Source: Sulfitobacter geojensis (lineage in GTDB: Bacteria > Pseudomonadota > Alphaproteobacteria > Rhodobacterales > Rhodobacteraceae). From it: a stretch of DNA of 64,000 nt. Location of the stretch: contig NZ_JASE01000005.1 of NCBI RefSeq assembly GCF_000622325.1, positions 1,426,001 to 1,490,000 of the forward strand, read 5' to 3'. Positions 1 to 9,348 of the stretch are shown one piece after another. The position numbers and the translations under genes are program-made. The notes under the pieces were generated by a model. That model made no database searches, was not told the origin of the DNA, and saw only the letters and a list, made by a program, of their open reading frames with translations. How positions within the stretch are numbered: the stretch's first letter is position 1; the number at the start of each line of letters is the position of its first letter.

Positions 1-57
1 CCGCGCGGCGTGCCAAGCGGCGATATCCGCGCCGCAGGTGTGATCAGCGCGCTGTGA
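1..57 (+). CDS. C-terminal end of an unidentified gene (partial)
   Basis: The first frame is open from the window edge to a TGA at 55-57 and encodes 18 residues ending GDIRAAGVISAL. It lies 83 bases before the dipeptidase gene on the same strand and could be the first member of that operon. Too little is visible to assign a family. The call rests only on an open frame with typical codon use. Confidence 0.4.
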   Translation, partial: PRGVPSGDIRAAGVISAL

Positions 58-140
58 CATGGGCCGTATAGGTCCGAACCGTCACAAACCATGTCGTTTT
101 CGATGTTGAGTGGCGGCAAGGTCCGGTCCATGCTGACGGC

Positions 141-1121
141 ATGAAAACACCTCTGATCGACAACCTGCAATACGCCAATTTCTCGCCGAAAATCTTTGAA
201 CAGATGCGCGCAGGGGGCGTTGACGCTGTGCATGTCACCATCGCCTATCACGAAAGTTTTCGTGAAATGGTGCTGAACCTCGAACGCTGGAACCGCTGGT
301 TCGAGGACCACAGTGATCTGATTTTTAAAGGCACCTGCGCGGCCGACGTCACGCGGGCGCAGGACAGCAATCGCACGGCGATCTTTTTCGGTTTCCAAAA
401 CCCCAGCCCGATCGAGGACGACATCGGTTTGGTCGAAATCTGTCACCAGCTCGGCGTGCGTTTCATGCAGCTGACTTATAACAATCAAAGTCTTCTGGCC
501 ACGGGCTGTTACGAGGATGACGACACAGGTCTGACCCGCATGGGACGCGCCGTGGTGGAGGAAATGAACCGCGTCGGCATGGTGATCGACATGAGCCATT
601 CCGGCGAACGCTCCACCTTGGACGCCATCGCGCACTCCACCCGTCCCATCGCCATCACCCATGCCAATCCGCATTGGTGGCATGCGGCGCTGCGCAATAA
701 ATCCGATGCGGTTCTCAAGGCGCTGACCGATGCGGGCGGCATGTTGGGGTTCTCTGTTTACCCGCACCATCTGGCAGGCGGATCAGACTGCACCCTTGAG
801 GGGTTCTGCACGATGATCGCCGAAGCTGCCGCGCGCTACGGCGCGCAAAACCTCGGGATTGGCACGGATCTTTGTCAGGATCAGCCTGACAGCATCGTCG
901 AATGGATGCGTGTCGGACGCTGGACCAAGGGCATTGATTACGGTGAGGGCTCAGCCAGCAATGCAGGCTTTCCGCCGATGCCGGTCTGGTTCAACGACAA
1001 CCGTGATTTCGGAAATATCCGCAGCGGTTTATACGCCGCAGGAATGGTGGCGGATGAGATTGACGGCATCATGGGGGGTAACTGGATGCGGTTTTATGAC
1101 AGCAGTTTCGGGCCGCTGTGA
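141..1121 (+). CDS. M19 (renal/membrane dipeptidase) family metallohydrolase
   Basis: A 326-residue protein resembling peptidase family M19, zinc amidohydrolase-fold enzymes that hydrolyse dipeptides or related small amides. Visible signatures are VIDMSHSGERSTLDAI near residue 150, ITHANPHWW near 175 (metal-ligand region) and LGIGTDLCQD near 238. The M19 end motif is replaced by IMGGNWMRFY, close to the family's GxNxxR. No signal peptide is seen, so it is probably cytoplasmic. The ATG follows a short spacer after the partial upstream gene, and the stop overlaps the GTG of the next gene (GTGA). The natural substrate is unknown; related genes occur in catabolic clusters for methylated amino compounds, but nothing here proves that role. 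Confidence 0.8.
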   Translation: MKTPLIDNLQYANFSPKIFEQMRAGGVDAVHVTIAYHESFREMVLNLERWNRWFEDHSDLIFKGTCAADVTRAQDSNRTAIFFGFQNPSPIEDDIGLVEICHQLGVRFMQLTYNNQSLLATGCYEDDDTGLTRMGRAVVEEMNRVGMVIDMSHSGERSTLDAIAHSTRPIAITHANPHWWHAALRNKSDAVLKALTDAGGMLGFSVYPHHLAGGSDCTLEGFCTMIAEAAARYGAQNLGIGTDLCQDQPDSIVEWMRVGRWTKGIDYGEGSASNAGFPPMPVWFNDNRDFGNIRSGLYAAGMVADEIDGIMGGNWMRFYDSSFGPL

Positions 1122-2761
1122 CACAGGGAACCGCCCCGCCACAGGTCGCGCTACGCCCGCCGGATGAGGTGATGCGTCTGTCGCGGATGGGGGCGATGTT
1201 TCCCACGCGCCTATCGTTTTTGCGCACCCTGATCCGCCGGCTGGCCGCTGAAAAGGTCACCGTTTCGCGCCCCGTTTGGGACATGTGCAAGGACGGTTTT
1301 GGCCATGCTGTTTATTCGCTGCGCCTTGGTTCTCACACCTATTCCCTTGTCGCCGTGTCCACCGATCTGCCGCCCGAAATGCGCACGGATCGCGTCATCG
1401 CCACCGCGTGGGACAGCGCGTATGTGCTTTATGACGGGGTGCCGGATGCGGCTGAAATCACCCGTATTCGCGCCGCCGCGCCCAAACAGGAAGCCGCCCG
1501 TTTCACCGAACGCGACCTGATCCTGAGCCGTGCCAATAAATCTGTGCGCCTGTTTGCCCATGTGGTCGCAGCATTGCGCGCCGGCCGCCAGCCCGACGCC
1601 GCCATGGTGCGCGATGTCGGTTACCTGATGCGGACAACGGCGGTGTACGGCAATGGTAAATTCGGCATCGCCGATCGCGCCTTGATTGACACACGCCCCG
1701 GACTTGAGGGGCCTTTCGCTGCGGAAATGCTGACCGTTTGGCTGATCCGCCACTTCACCCATGATCTGGTGGAACATGTGGGGCAGGGCGTTTTGGATGC
1801 GTCGTTGAAACGGCATCTGGGCATTGGCAATTCTACGGGCTTGGGCATGGCACCGTTTCTGGTGACGCACCCTGTTTTGCTGAACAACTGGATGCAGGCG
1901 CGCGAAACGGCGCTGGCACGGGTCCGCGCGATTGAAACGCTCGGCATGACCGAACAAACCCGCCTAAAGGCACTTGCCATGCGCGCGGCGCAGCATCTGG
2001 CCGAATGGAACGTGCCCGATACCCTACATCAGTCGCGGATCAATACGCTGCGCGAGGATTGGGGCGCTCTGTGCGAAAAGTTCGATTTCACCGGCCGACG
2101 CCCGTTAGACAGGGCGATGAATAGCGTGAAAAGCCACTCCGCTGACGTTCAGGAACTGACCGCTGCTTTGATGATCGAACCCTTCGGCGAAATAGTCGAC
2201 GATTTGGCCGCGTGCATGGCCGATCCTGCCTTTGGTCATGGCCCGATGCCACGCGACACAGATGCGCTGCGCCGCGCAATCGAACGCAATTTCGCATGGG
2301 CGCTTGCGCCTGATTATGACGATCCCGCGTGCTGCGGCCAGTTCTGGTATGTGTCCGAAGCAAAACAGGAACCCCGTCTTGGCCAGAGGTTCAAGGAAAG
2401 CGGGGCCGACCGTGAAACGCCGTTGGATATCGGCCGCCGGATCAAATCGCTTTATCGCGATTTGCCGGAGAATACTGTGGCCACGTCGGACTTGTTGCAG
2501 TCCCGTCCGGATCATGCTTTGGCACTTGCGCGTGTGCAAATGGCCGCGCAATACCCATACGCTGAAATCCGCGACAACCTGATTGCATCGACCTGTTTGC
2601 CCATTGATATGCTGCGCTGCAAATTATCCTTTTTCGGCGCGTCCAAGTTTGACCCCAAATCCGACCGCTGGACCCGCATCACCCTATGCCAAGGCGCGCC
2701 GTTGGCCGCTGATCTGGCGCAGGAATGTGACGATTGGTGGTTGCCGGTGTTCGCGCCATGA
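1118..2761 (+). CDS. Conserved protein of unknown function (547 aa)
   Basis: I do not recognise a characterised family. The protein is soluble, with no signal peptide or membrane segment, and is mostly alpha-helical in composition. Likely conserved blocks are GNGKFGIADRALI near residue 178, EMLTVWLIRHFTHDLVEHVG near 205 and GLGMAPFLVTHPVLLNNWM near 245. It starts at GTG, overlapping the dipeptidase stop, and its own TGA overlaps the ATG of the next gene (ATGA), so all three genes are translationally coupled. Coupling to a metallohydrolase suggests a small-molecule metabolic role, but this is inference. Confidence 0.75.
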   Translation: MTQGTAPPQVALRPPDEVMRLSRMGAMFPTRLSFLRTLIRRLAAEKVTVSRPVWDMCKDGFGHAVYSLRLGSHTYSLVAVSTDLPPEMRTDRVIATAWDSAYVLYDGVPDAAEITRIRAAAPKQEAARFTERDLILSRANKSVRLFAHVVAALRAGRQPDAAMVRDVGYLMRTTAVYGNGKFGIADRALIDTRPGLEGPFAAEMLTVWLIRHFTHDLVEHVGQGVLDASLKRHLGIGNSTGLGMAPFLVTHPVLLNNWMQARETALARVRAIETLGMTEQTRLKALAMRAAQHLAEWNVPDTLHQSRINTLREDWGALCEKFDFTGRRPLDRAMNSVKSHSADVQELTAALMIEPFGEIVDDLAACMADPAFGHGPMPRDTDALRRAIERNFAWALAPDYDDPACCGQFWYVSEAKQEPRLGQRFKESGADRETPLDIGRRIKSLYRDLPENTVATSDLLQSRPDHALALARVQMAAQYPYAEIRDNLIASTCLPIDMLRCKLSFFGASKFDPKSDRWTRITLCQGAPLAADLAQECDDWWLPVFAP

Positions 2762-3258
2762 AATGTTCTGCAAACGAAGTGATGACACTCGCTGCCAAGG
2801 CCGCACGCGGGGCAGGGGCCCCGCCCGCGCAGGCGGCAGATTTCGGAACCGCGGCGCTGCGCCATTTGCAGGCGGGGCGGGAGGTGCAGAACTTGACCGA
2901 TGCCTTGGAACATTTGCCAACCGGTCCCATTCTTTTGCTGCCTTTACAGCTTTTGCGGATTGCGGAGAACACGCGGGACGATGTCGCCAGAGGTGAATTT
3001 TTGCGCGCTGAATGCGGGGGGCTGGCGCAAAGCTATCTTGATGCCCAGCCCTATGAAACGTTGATGGAAAAATCTGGAGATAGCGCGCGGGTGACACTGT
3101 TTCTCGACAAACCCAAGGCCACGCATATTTCCCATCGCGTGTTCATTCCAAATAGCCTTGTCACCCTTCTTCAAACCTATGCCGCGCGCATGCTGGTGCC
3201 TGAAACCGACGCCTCGCGCCTGTCCGGCGCGGGTGCGGGGTTAAGTGATAACGACTAG
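2758..3258 (+). CDS. DUF3726-like protein
   Basis: A 166-residue protein beginning MKCSANEVMTLAAKAARGAG, which matches the N-terminal pattern SxNEvexLaxKAARGAG that I associate with DUF3726. The function is unknown. I choose the ATG at 2758, which overlaps the preceding TGA, rather than an upstream in-frame start at 2734, because it gives a four-base coupled junction and the family-like N-terminus. Its TAG stop shares the bases CTAG with the stop of hrpB on the other strand. Third member of the dipeptidase operon. Confidence 0.65.
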   Translation: MKCSANEVMTLAAKAARGAGAPPAQAADFGTAALRHLQAGREVQNLTDALEHLPTGPILLLPLQLLRIAENTRDDVARGEFLRAECGGLAQSYLDAQPYETLMEKSGDSARVTLFLDKPKATHISHRVFIPNSLVTLLQTYAARMLVPETDASRLSGAGAGLSDND

Positions 3259-5669
3259 GTGCCGCGCCGCTTAGCCCGCACGGTGGGATCAGCCTGTGTC
3301 GGATCTTCGGGCCACGGGTGGCGCGGATAGCGGCCGCGCATGTCCTTGCGCACATCTGCATAGGAACTGACCCAAAACCCCGGCAAATCCATCGTCACCT
3401 GAACGGGGCGTTGACCGGGGGAAAGAAGCGTAATTTTTAACGGATTTCCCGCCACTTGCGGGTGCTGTGTGACCCCGAAAAGCTCTTGCAGGCGCAAAGC
3501 AATTTGCGGGGCTTCACCGTCGTAATCAATTGGCACCTTACGGCCCAGTGGCGTGACAAAATGCGCAGGTGCTGCGCGGTCCAGCGCTTGTTGCTGGTCC
3601 CAATCCAGACGCGCGCGCAGGGCGGGCAACAGATCAAACCCCTTCCACTGAGCGGCAGTGCGCAGGCCCGTCAGGTGGGGCAGCAGCCATTCCTCCAGCT
3701 CTTCCAGCAAAAGCGCTTCGCTGAAATCGGGAAAGCCGTCTGGCATCAGCCGTGCGCGCGCCAGAAACCGCGCGGCAGGCGGGGCGGGGTTCAGCCCCAG
3801 CTGGCGCACGCCGTCCAACATGGCACGGGCCACATCAGCCTCCGGCGCGTCCGGCCAAATGCGATCATCCAGAACCAAAGCGCCAAAGCGTTCGTGCCGG
3901 CGTGTTAACACCCGCCCTTCGCGGCGCGACCACAGGCAAACGTCATGCCACGCGATTTGCGCGCTGAACAGGCTGCGCAACTCAGCCTCGCTTAACCGCG
4001 CGGCCTGTCGCACTTTGGCTTCGCGCGGATTGCCGTCTAGATCGGTCGCAACGATCAGCCGTTCACCGGCCAGCGCATCGCCGTCACCAATCAGCGCCCC
4101 CTTGCCCCCCGAAAGCACATAGCGCGGCGCGTCTCCCTTGCGGCGCAACCCGATCCGGTCGGGATAGGCGAGCGCTGCCAAGGGGCCAAGGGCATCAGGC
4201 CCGTCGGCGTTCTGCCCTCGCTTCAACCGTTTCGCTTCTTGCCGGATGCGCGCAATGGTGGGGGCATGCGCATCGGCGCGGCTTTGCCGTCCCTCAATCA
4301 CATCCATCCGCAGGGAAAGATCAACGCCTGCGCCGCGCAAAGGATCACGCTCTGCCAATAAAGCGGCAAGGGTGGCGCCCCGCGGCCCGCCCTGACCGAC
4401 CATATGTGCAAGACGCGGATGCAAGGGCAGCGTCGACAGGGTACGGCCATGCGGCGTGATCCGGCCCGCGTCATCCAGAGCGCCGAGCATTTGCAAGACC
4501 GCCCGTGCCTCTGCCAGACGTCCCTCATGTGGCGGGGTGACAAAGGTCAGTTCCGACGCGTCCGCCCCCCAAACTGCCAGTTCCAGCGCAAAGCCGCTCA
4601 GATCCCCGACTTCGATTTCTGCTGGTGGAAAGGCGGCAAGCGCCCCTTCCTCGCCTTTGGTCCACAGCTTATAGGCCACGCCGGTCGACATGCGCCCCGC
4701 GCGACCTGCGCGCTGGGTCGCCTCGGCGCGGCTGACTTTTTCAGTGACAAGTTGTGACATGCCGGATGCGGGATCAAACCGCGCGCGCCGCGCCCGTCCT
4801 GCATCCACAACAATACGAATGCCTTCAATGGTCAGCGAGGTCTCCGCAATGGAGGTCGCCAGCACCACTTTGCGCCCTTTTTCTGCAGGGGCGATCGCGG
4901 CGCGTTGGGCTTTGAAATCCATTGCACCAAACAGCGAGGCCAGCGTGCAATCCGCAGGGAGTTGCGATTTCAACAGGGTTTCGACACGTCTGATCTCCGC
5001 CTCGCCGGGCAGGAACACCAACGCCGATCCGGCGGATTCTGACAACGCTTTCAACACCAGATCGGCGGTTGCCTGCTCAAGCCGCTGCTTTCCGACGGGG
5101 CGGTCCAACCAGACTGGCGTGACCTCGAAACTACGTCCCTCGGATGTGACTACGGGCGCTTCGATCAAGTCTGCGACCGGTGCGGCATCTAGCGTCGCGG
5201 ACATCACCACCAGCATCAGATCGTCGCGCAAGGCACCGGCGACTTCCAGACACAGCGCCAACCCCAGATCGGCGTTAAGCGAGCGTTCGTGAAATTCGTC
5301 AAACACGACCGCGCCGACGCCGCGCAATTCGGGGTCGTCTTGCAACATCCGCGTCAGGATGCCCTCGGTCACCACCTCGATACGGGTGTCCTTGCTGATC
5401 GCAGAGGCACCGCGCACACGATATCCTACTGTTTCCCCGACCTTTTCATCCCGTGTCTGCGCCATGCGTTCGGCGGCGGCCCGCGCGGCAAGGCGGCGGG
5501 GTTCGAGCATCAGGATGCGCCCTTGCGTCAGTTCGCCATCCAGCATCGCCAAAGGCACACGGGTGGTTTTCCCCGCACCGGGCGGGGCTTGCAGGACCAC
5601 ACGTTTGTGCGTGCGCAGGGCGGTAATGACCTGCGGCAGGACGGCATCAATGGGCAAGGTGTCGGACAT
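3255..5669 (-). CDS. hrpB: ATP-dependent helicase HrpB
   Basis: An 804-residue DEAH-box helicase. Walker A APPGAGKTT lies near residue 27, the DEAH-type motif VVFDEFHERS near 118 and motif III VVMSATLD near 148, followed by the TSIAETSLTI and QRAGRAGR motifs of DEAH enzymes and the long HrpB C-terminal domain. HrpB enzymes are predicted RNA helicases with poorly defined bacterial substrates. The start is placed at MSDTLPIDAV (5669), directly before the helicase fold; 33 extra upstream codons would run into the meaB promoter region. It diverges from meaB with 82 bases between them. Confidence 0.92.
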   Translation of the reverse strand: MSDTLPIDAVLPQVITALRTHKRVVLQAPPGAGKTTRVPLAMLDGELTQGRILMLEPRRLAARAAAERMAQTRDEKVGETVGYRVRGASAISKDTRIEVVTEGILTRMLQDDPELRGVGAVVFDEFHERSLNADLGLALCLEVAGALRDDLMLVVMSATLDAAPVADLIEAPVVTSEGRSFEVTPVWLDRPVGKQRLEQATADLVLKALSESAGSALVFLPGEAEIRRVETLLKSQLPADCTLASLFGAMDFKAQRAAIAPAEKGRKVVLATSIAETSLTIEGIRIVVDAGRARRARFDPASGMSQLVTEKVSRAEATQRAGRAGRMSTGVAYKLWTKGEEGALAAFPPAEIEVGDLSGFALELAVWGADASELTFVTPPHEGRLAEARAVLQMLGALDDAGRITPHGRTLSTLPLHPRLAHMVGQGGPRGATLAALLAERDPLRGAGVDLSLRMDVIEGRQSRADAHAPTIARIRQEAKRLKRGQNADGPDALGPLAALAYPDRIGLRRKGDAPRYVLSGGKGALIGDGDALAGERLIVATDLDGNPREAKVRQAARLSEAELRSLFSAQIAWHDVCLWSRREGRVLTRRHERFGALVLDDRIWPDAPEADVARAMLDGVRQLGLNPAPPAARFLARARLMPDGFPDFSEALLLEELEEWLLPHLTGLRTAAQWKGFDLLPALRARLDWDQQQALDRAAPAHFVTPLGRKVPIDYDGEAPQIALRLQELFGVTQHPQVAGNPLKITLLSPGQRPVQVTMDLPGFWVSSYADVRKDMRGRYPRHPWPEDPTQADPTVRAKRRGT

Positions 5670-5751
5670 GGGGCGGTTATCGGTCAAAGCGCGGCAAAGG
5701 CCAAGGGTCTTGGGTCTGGACAAATCTGGCGGGGGCCGCAAAAGATGCGCT

Positions 5752-6723
5752 ATGGATATCACGGACATTGCACAGCGCGTTAGCGCAGGCGAACGGCGTG
5801 CCTTGGCGCGCGCGATTACATTGGTTGAATCAGGGCGCGCGGACCATCGGGTTCTGGCGGGGCAACTGCTGGCTGCCCTGCCGCAAGACCGTCAGGCGCT
5901 GCGCATCGGGTTGTCGGGCACGCCGGGGGTGGGCAAATCGACGTTCATTGAAAGTTTCGGCATGATGCTGATCCGCCAAGGCTTGCGCGTTGCTGTGCTG
6001 GCGGTTGATCCGTCCTCATCACGTTCGGGCGGCTCTATTCTGGGCGACAAGACGCGGATGGATCTGCTGAGCCGCGAGGCGGACGCCTTTATCCGGCCTT
6101 CGCCCAGCCAGACCCATCTGGGTGGTGTGGCGCGGCGCAGCCGCGAAGCGGTGCGGCTGTGCGAGGCTGCGGGCTTTGACGTGGTGTTGATTGAAACTGT
6201 GGGCGTTGGCCAATCCGAAACCGTGGTTGCGGAAATGTCGGACCTGTTCTTGCTGCTGCTGGCCCCTGCGGGGGGCGACGAATTGCAGGGCGTCAAACGC
6301 GGCATCATGGAAATGGCGGATATTATTCTGGTGAACAAGGCGGATGGCGATCTGAAACCGGCGGCGGTACGCACGCAGGCGGATTATGCCGGTGCGCTGC
6401 GCCTGTTGCGCAAACGGCCGCAAGATCCCGACGGCTACCCCTTGGCAATGGCGGTTTCTGCCTTGCAGGAGAACGGGTTAGCGGAAGCCTGGGAAAGCAT
6501 GACCGCTTTGGTCAACTGGCGCCGTGATGAAGGGTTCTGGGACAAAACACGGGCAGCGCAGGCGCGGTACTGGTTCGAGGAAGATGTGAAGCAACGCTTG
6601 TTGGCGCAGCTGCAAGGGGCAGAGGCGCGGGCGGCTTTGGCGGCGTTGGGCGATAAGGTAGCAGAGGGCGATGTAGACCCTTCCGCCGCCGCGCAAAGCT
6701 TTGTTGAAGGATTGGGGCGTTAG
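5752..6723 (+). CDS. meaB: MeaB/ArgK-type P-loop GTPase
   Basis: A 323-residue G3E-family GTPase that in its relatives protects and reloads adenosylcobalamin-dependent methylmalonyl-CoA mutase. Visible motifs are Walker A GTPGVGKST near residue 60, the long DPSSSRSGGSILGDKTRM block near 85, switch region ETVGVGQSE near 145 and NKADG for guanine recognition near 190. The ATG at 5752 (MDITDIAQR) matches the usual N-terminus; the frame is open further upstream but that part lies inside hrpB. No mutase gene is in the window, so its client must be encoded elsewhere. Confidence 0.92.
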   Translation: MDITDIAQRVSAGERRALARAITLVESGRADHRVLAGQLLAALPQDRQALRIGLSGTPGVGKSTFIESFGMMLIRQGLRVAVLAVDPSSSRSGGSILGDKTRMDLLSREADAFIRPSPSQTHLGGVARRSREAVRLCEAAGFDVVLIETVGVGQSETVVAEMSDLFLLLLAPAGGDELQGVKRGIMEMADIILVNKADGDLKPAAVRTQADYAGALRLLRKRPQDPDGYPLAMAVSALQENGLAEAWESMTALVNWRRDEGFWDKTRAAQARYWFEEDVKQRLLAQLQGAEARAALAALGDKVAEGDVDPSAAAQSFVEGLGR

Positions 6724-6778
6724 CGACCGCGCGCGGAAACTTTCGAAGTTTCCGGCCGTCTTATTTCAAAGAAAACGC

Positions 6779-7729
6779 TCACCCTGCCTTGGGGTGCGCC
6801 CGATTGTAAACTTCCATCAAACGCGCGGTATCCACCGCCGTATAGGCCTGTGTCGTGGACAAGGACGCATGCCCTAACAATTCCTGAATCGCACGCAAAT
6901 CCCCTCCTGCGTCCAGCAGATGGGTCGCAAAGCTGTGGCGCATCGCATGGGGCGTTGCCGTCGCGGGCAAACCGAGCTGCATGCGCGCATCCGCCATTAC
7001 CTTGGCAATCGAACGGGCCGACAAGGCACCGCCGCGAATGGCGCGAAACAAGGGGGCGTCCGGGGTCAACGGATGGGGGCACAGCCGCAGATAGGCATCC
7101 ACGGCATCCCGCGCCGCCGGCAAAACCGGCACTACACGTTCTTTGCCGCCCTTCCCGATAATCCGCAGCGTTTCGGGCAAGGGCGCATCCCGTGCCAGCA
7201 AACCCAAGGCTTCGGAAATCCGCAAACCGCAGCCCCACAGCAACGTCAGCACCGCAACATCGCGGGCGGAAACCCAAGGGCGGTCTGATTGGATTTCGAC
7301 GCAGTCAATCATCGCCTTGGCGGCATCAACGGCCAGCGGGCGGGGGAGCTTCTTTTGATACTTCGGGGCGCGGGTGGAAAGCACTGCGGTGGGTTCAAAC
7401 CCTTCGCGTTCGGCCAACCAGCGATAAAACGCTTTGACCGCTGACAGTTTACGCGCCATCGAACGCGGCCCCACATCCGGTCCGCGCGTGCGCGCCATCC
7501 ATGCCCGCATGTCGGTGATTTTGATCTCTGCCAAAGCACCCAAGCCTTGCGCTTGGGCCTTATGGGCGGTCATGAACGCGAGAAAATCGGCAACATCACC
7601 TTGATAGGCGGTGATCGTGTTTTCGGCAGCCCCTTTCAGGGCGCGTTGATGTTCCAGCCAGGTTTGCAGCGCATCCCGTGCGGCAGGGCTGATCAGCCCG
7701 ATGTCGGTGGCCTGTTGCGCCCGGCTCAA
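6779..7729 (-). CDS. xerC: Tyrosine recombinase XerC
   Basis: A 316-residue site-specific recombinase that with XerD resolves chromosome dimers at dif. The N-terminal SAM-like core-binding domain covers about residues 20-105. The catalytic set is complete: Arg in GCGLRISEAL, Lys in GKGGKER, HxxR in PHAMRHSFATHLL, His in LLGHASLSTTQAY and the nucleophilic Tyr in that last motif. The neighbouring DUF484 gene, overlapping by ATGA, supports XerC rather than XerD, because DUF484 and xerC are linked in many proteobacteria. Confidence 0.9.
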   Translation of the reverse strand: MSRAQQATDIGLISPAARDALQTWLEHQRALKGAAENTITAYQGDVADFLAFMTAHKAQAQGLGALAEIKITDMRAWMARTRGPDVGPRSMARKLSAVKAFYRWLAEREGFEPTAVLSTRAPKYQKKLPRPLAVDAAKAMIDCVEIQSDRPWVSARDVAVLTLLWGCGLRISEALGLLARDAPLPETLRIIGKGGKERVVPVLPAARDAVDAYLRLCPHPLTPDAPLFRAIRGGALSARSIAKVMADARMQLGLPATATPHAMRHSFATHLLDAGGDLRAIQELLGHASLSTTQAYTAVDTARLMEVYNRAHPKAG

Positions 7730-8433
7730 GACAGCCAGCGGCGCATCGCGCGTTCAAATACGCCGGTGAAAAACGTCAGCAGATCAGTGCCTTGCTGCGG
7801 GCCGAACATATGCGGATCCTCAGACCCCAGCACCAGCAAACCGGGCAGACGGCCCGCGCCGAAGTCAAGTTTCAAGCACGCCTCGGAACGGACCCAGTCG
7901 GCTTTGCCATCATAGACATGTTCGGACGCGTCCTGCACCCCGCGCAGTGTCACCTGACGCGCAATGCCGCCGCGTCCGTGGGTCAGGTAATCATCGATGA
8001 AACCGGGTTCGGCGACACTTAACACATCCCCAAGTCGTTGCACCGCAGGGTCTTCGTCGTTTTGTACTGTTTCCAGCACCAACTTGACCGCATCGACCCG
8101 CAGGATATCGGCCACTTCGCCGCCCAGATCGCGCAGGAAGGATTCAAATTCGACCGGATCAAGCATGCGCAGGATCGCACGGTGGATCTGGTTGGTGCCG
8201 GCTAGGTTTTCATATGCGGCGGCGATCACGCTGCGGTGGGTGTCTTCCAGCCGGTCCAGCCGCGCCTCAAGCCGCTCCATCGCGATGCCGCGCAGATCGA
8301 CGATATTGCCGCCCATCGCCTTTTCATTCGCTGCAATCAACGCCTGCATGACATCACTGTCATCAAGAATCACGTCTGGTTGCGAAATGATCGCCTCGCG
8401 CAGGACGTCATCTATCTTGGGGTTGCTGCTCAT
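7726..8433 (-). CDS. DUF484 family protein
   Basis: A 235-residue protein of the DUF484 family, GAF-like in fold and of unknown biochemical role, usually encoded just before xerC. The family N-terminus is seen as IDDVLREAIISQPDVILDDSDVMQALIAAN, followed by a coiled-coil-prone stretch (MERLEARLDRLEDTHRSVI) near residue 55. The ATG at 8433 (MSSNPKIDD) is preferred over one eight codons upstream because it begins closer to the conserved block. The stop overlaps the xerC start (ATGA). Confidence 0.85.
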   Translation of the reverse strand: MSSNPKIDDVLREAIISQPDVILDDSDVMQALIAANEKAMGGNIVDLRGIAMERLEARLDRLEDTHRSVIAAAYENLAGTNQIHRAILRMLDPVEFESFLRDLGGEVADILRVDAVKLVLETVQNDEDPAVQRLGDVLSVAEPGFIDDYLTHGRGGIARQVTLRGVQDASEHVYDGKADWVRSEACLKLDFGAGRLPGLLVLGSEDPHMFGPQQGTDLLTFFTGVFERAMRRWLS

Positions 8434-8600
8434 GGTCGTCTCTTTTTGATTTCGCATCTTATATCAGGGGGCAGGAAAAAAATCTGCCCCCAAGTTGTGC
8501 AAATGGTTACCTGTGGCGCATTGGCGTCAGAGGTGCGACAGGCGCAGATGCGCCGCCCGCCGGAGATACGAGAGGCAGGTCAGTGACCCGCCCACCGGAT

Positions 8601-9254
8601 TTACAAGATGTTCTGACCGGTCTTGGCCCAGTCTTTCATGAACTGCTCCAGCCCTGCATTGGTCAGCGGGTGTGTCGCCAGCTTCTTGATCACCTCTGGC
8701 GGCGCGGTCATCACGTCGGCACCGATCAGGGCGCAGTCCTGCACATGCGCAACCGAACGGATCGACGCGGCAAGGATGTTGGTTTCAAAACCGTAGTTGT
8801 CATAAACCGTGCGGATGTCCTGAATAAGGTCCATGCCGTCGACGTTGATGTCGTCCAAACGGCCGATGAAGGGCGAAATGAACGTCGCACCGGCTTTGGC
8901 AGCCAGCAGCGCCTGATTGGCAGAGAAACACAGGGTGACATTGACCATACGGCCTTCGCCCGACAGCGTTTTACAGGCCTTCAACCCGTCCCATGTCAGC
9001 GGCAGTTTGATGGCGATATTGTCAGCGATTTCCGCCAGCTTGCGGCCCTCGGCGATCATGGCGTCGGCTTCCATGGCGACCACTTCGGCGCTGACGGGAC
9101 CGGAAACAATGGAACAGATTTCCTTGGTGACTTCCATGATGTCACGGCCTGATTTCAGGATCAGCGAGGGGTTGGTGGTGACCCCGTCGACCATGCCCAG
9201 ATCGTTCAGTTCGGCAATGGCGTCGATTTCGGCGGTATCTACAAAGAATTTCAT
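8601..9254 (-). CDS. tal: Transaldolase, small FSA/TalC-type
   Basis: A 217-residue TIM-barrel aldolase of the short transaldolase/fructose-6-phosphate aldolase family. It begins [13 protein letters not shown] and carries [10 protein letters not shown] near residue 24 and the Schiff-base lysine in [11 protein letters not shown] near 84; [15 protein letters not shown] residues and [10 protein letters not shown] follow. Transaldolases move a dihydroxyacetone unit between sugar phosphates in the non-oxidative pentose phosphate pathway; whether this one is a transaldolase or an aldolase cannot be settled by eye. It diverges from priA and is followed by DUF484 and xerC on the same strand after 167 bases. 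Confidence 0.88.
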   Translation of the reverse strand: MKFFVDTAEIDAIAELNDLGMVDGVTTNPSLILKSGRDIMEVTKEICSIVSGPVSAEVVAMEADAMIAEGRKLAEIADNIAIKLPLTWDGLKACKTLSGEGRMVNVTLCFSANQALLAAKAGATFISPFIGRLDDINVDGMDLIQDIRTVYDNYGFETNILAASIRSVAHVQDCALIGADVMTAPPEVIKKLATHPLTNAGLEQFMKDWAKTGQNIL

Positions 9255-9348
9255 GTGCGGTCCTTGCGGTTGGAGGGGGATGCATTGATCTTGGGTCTAG
9301 CGTAAGCCACGCGGACCTGAAACCCTCTTTTGTAGCGATGGAGCGCCT

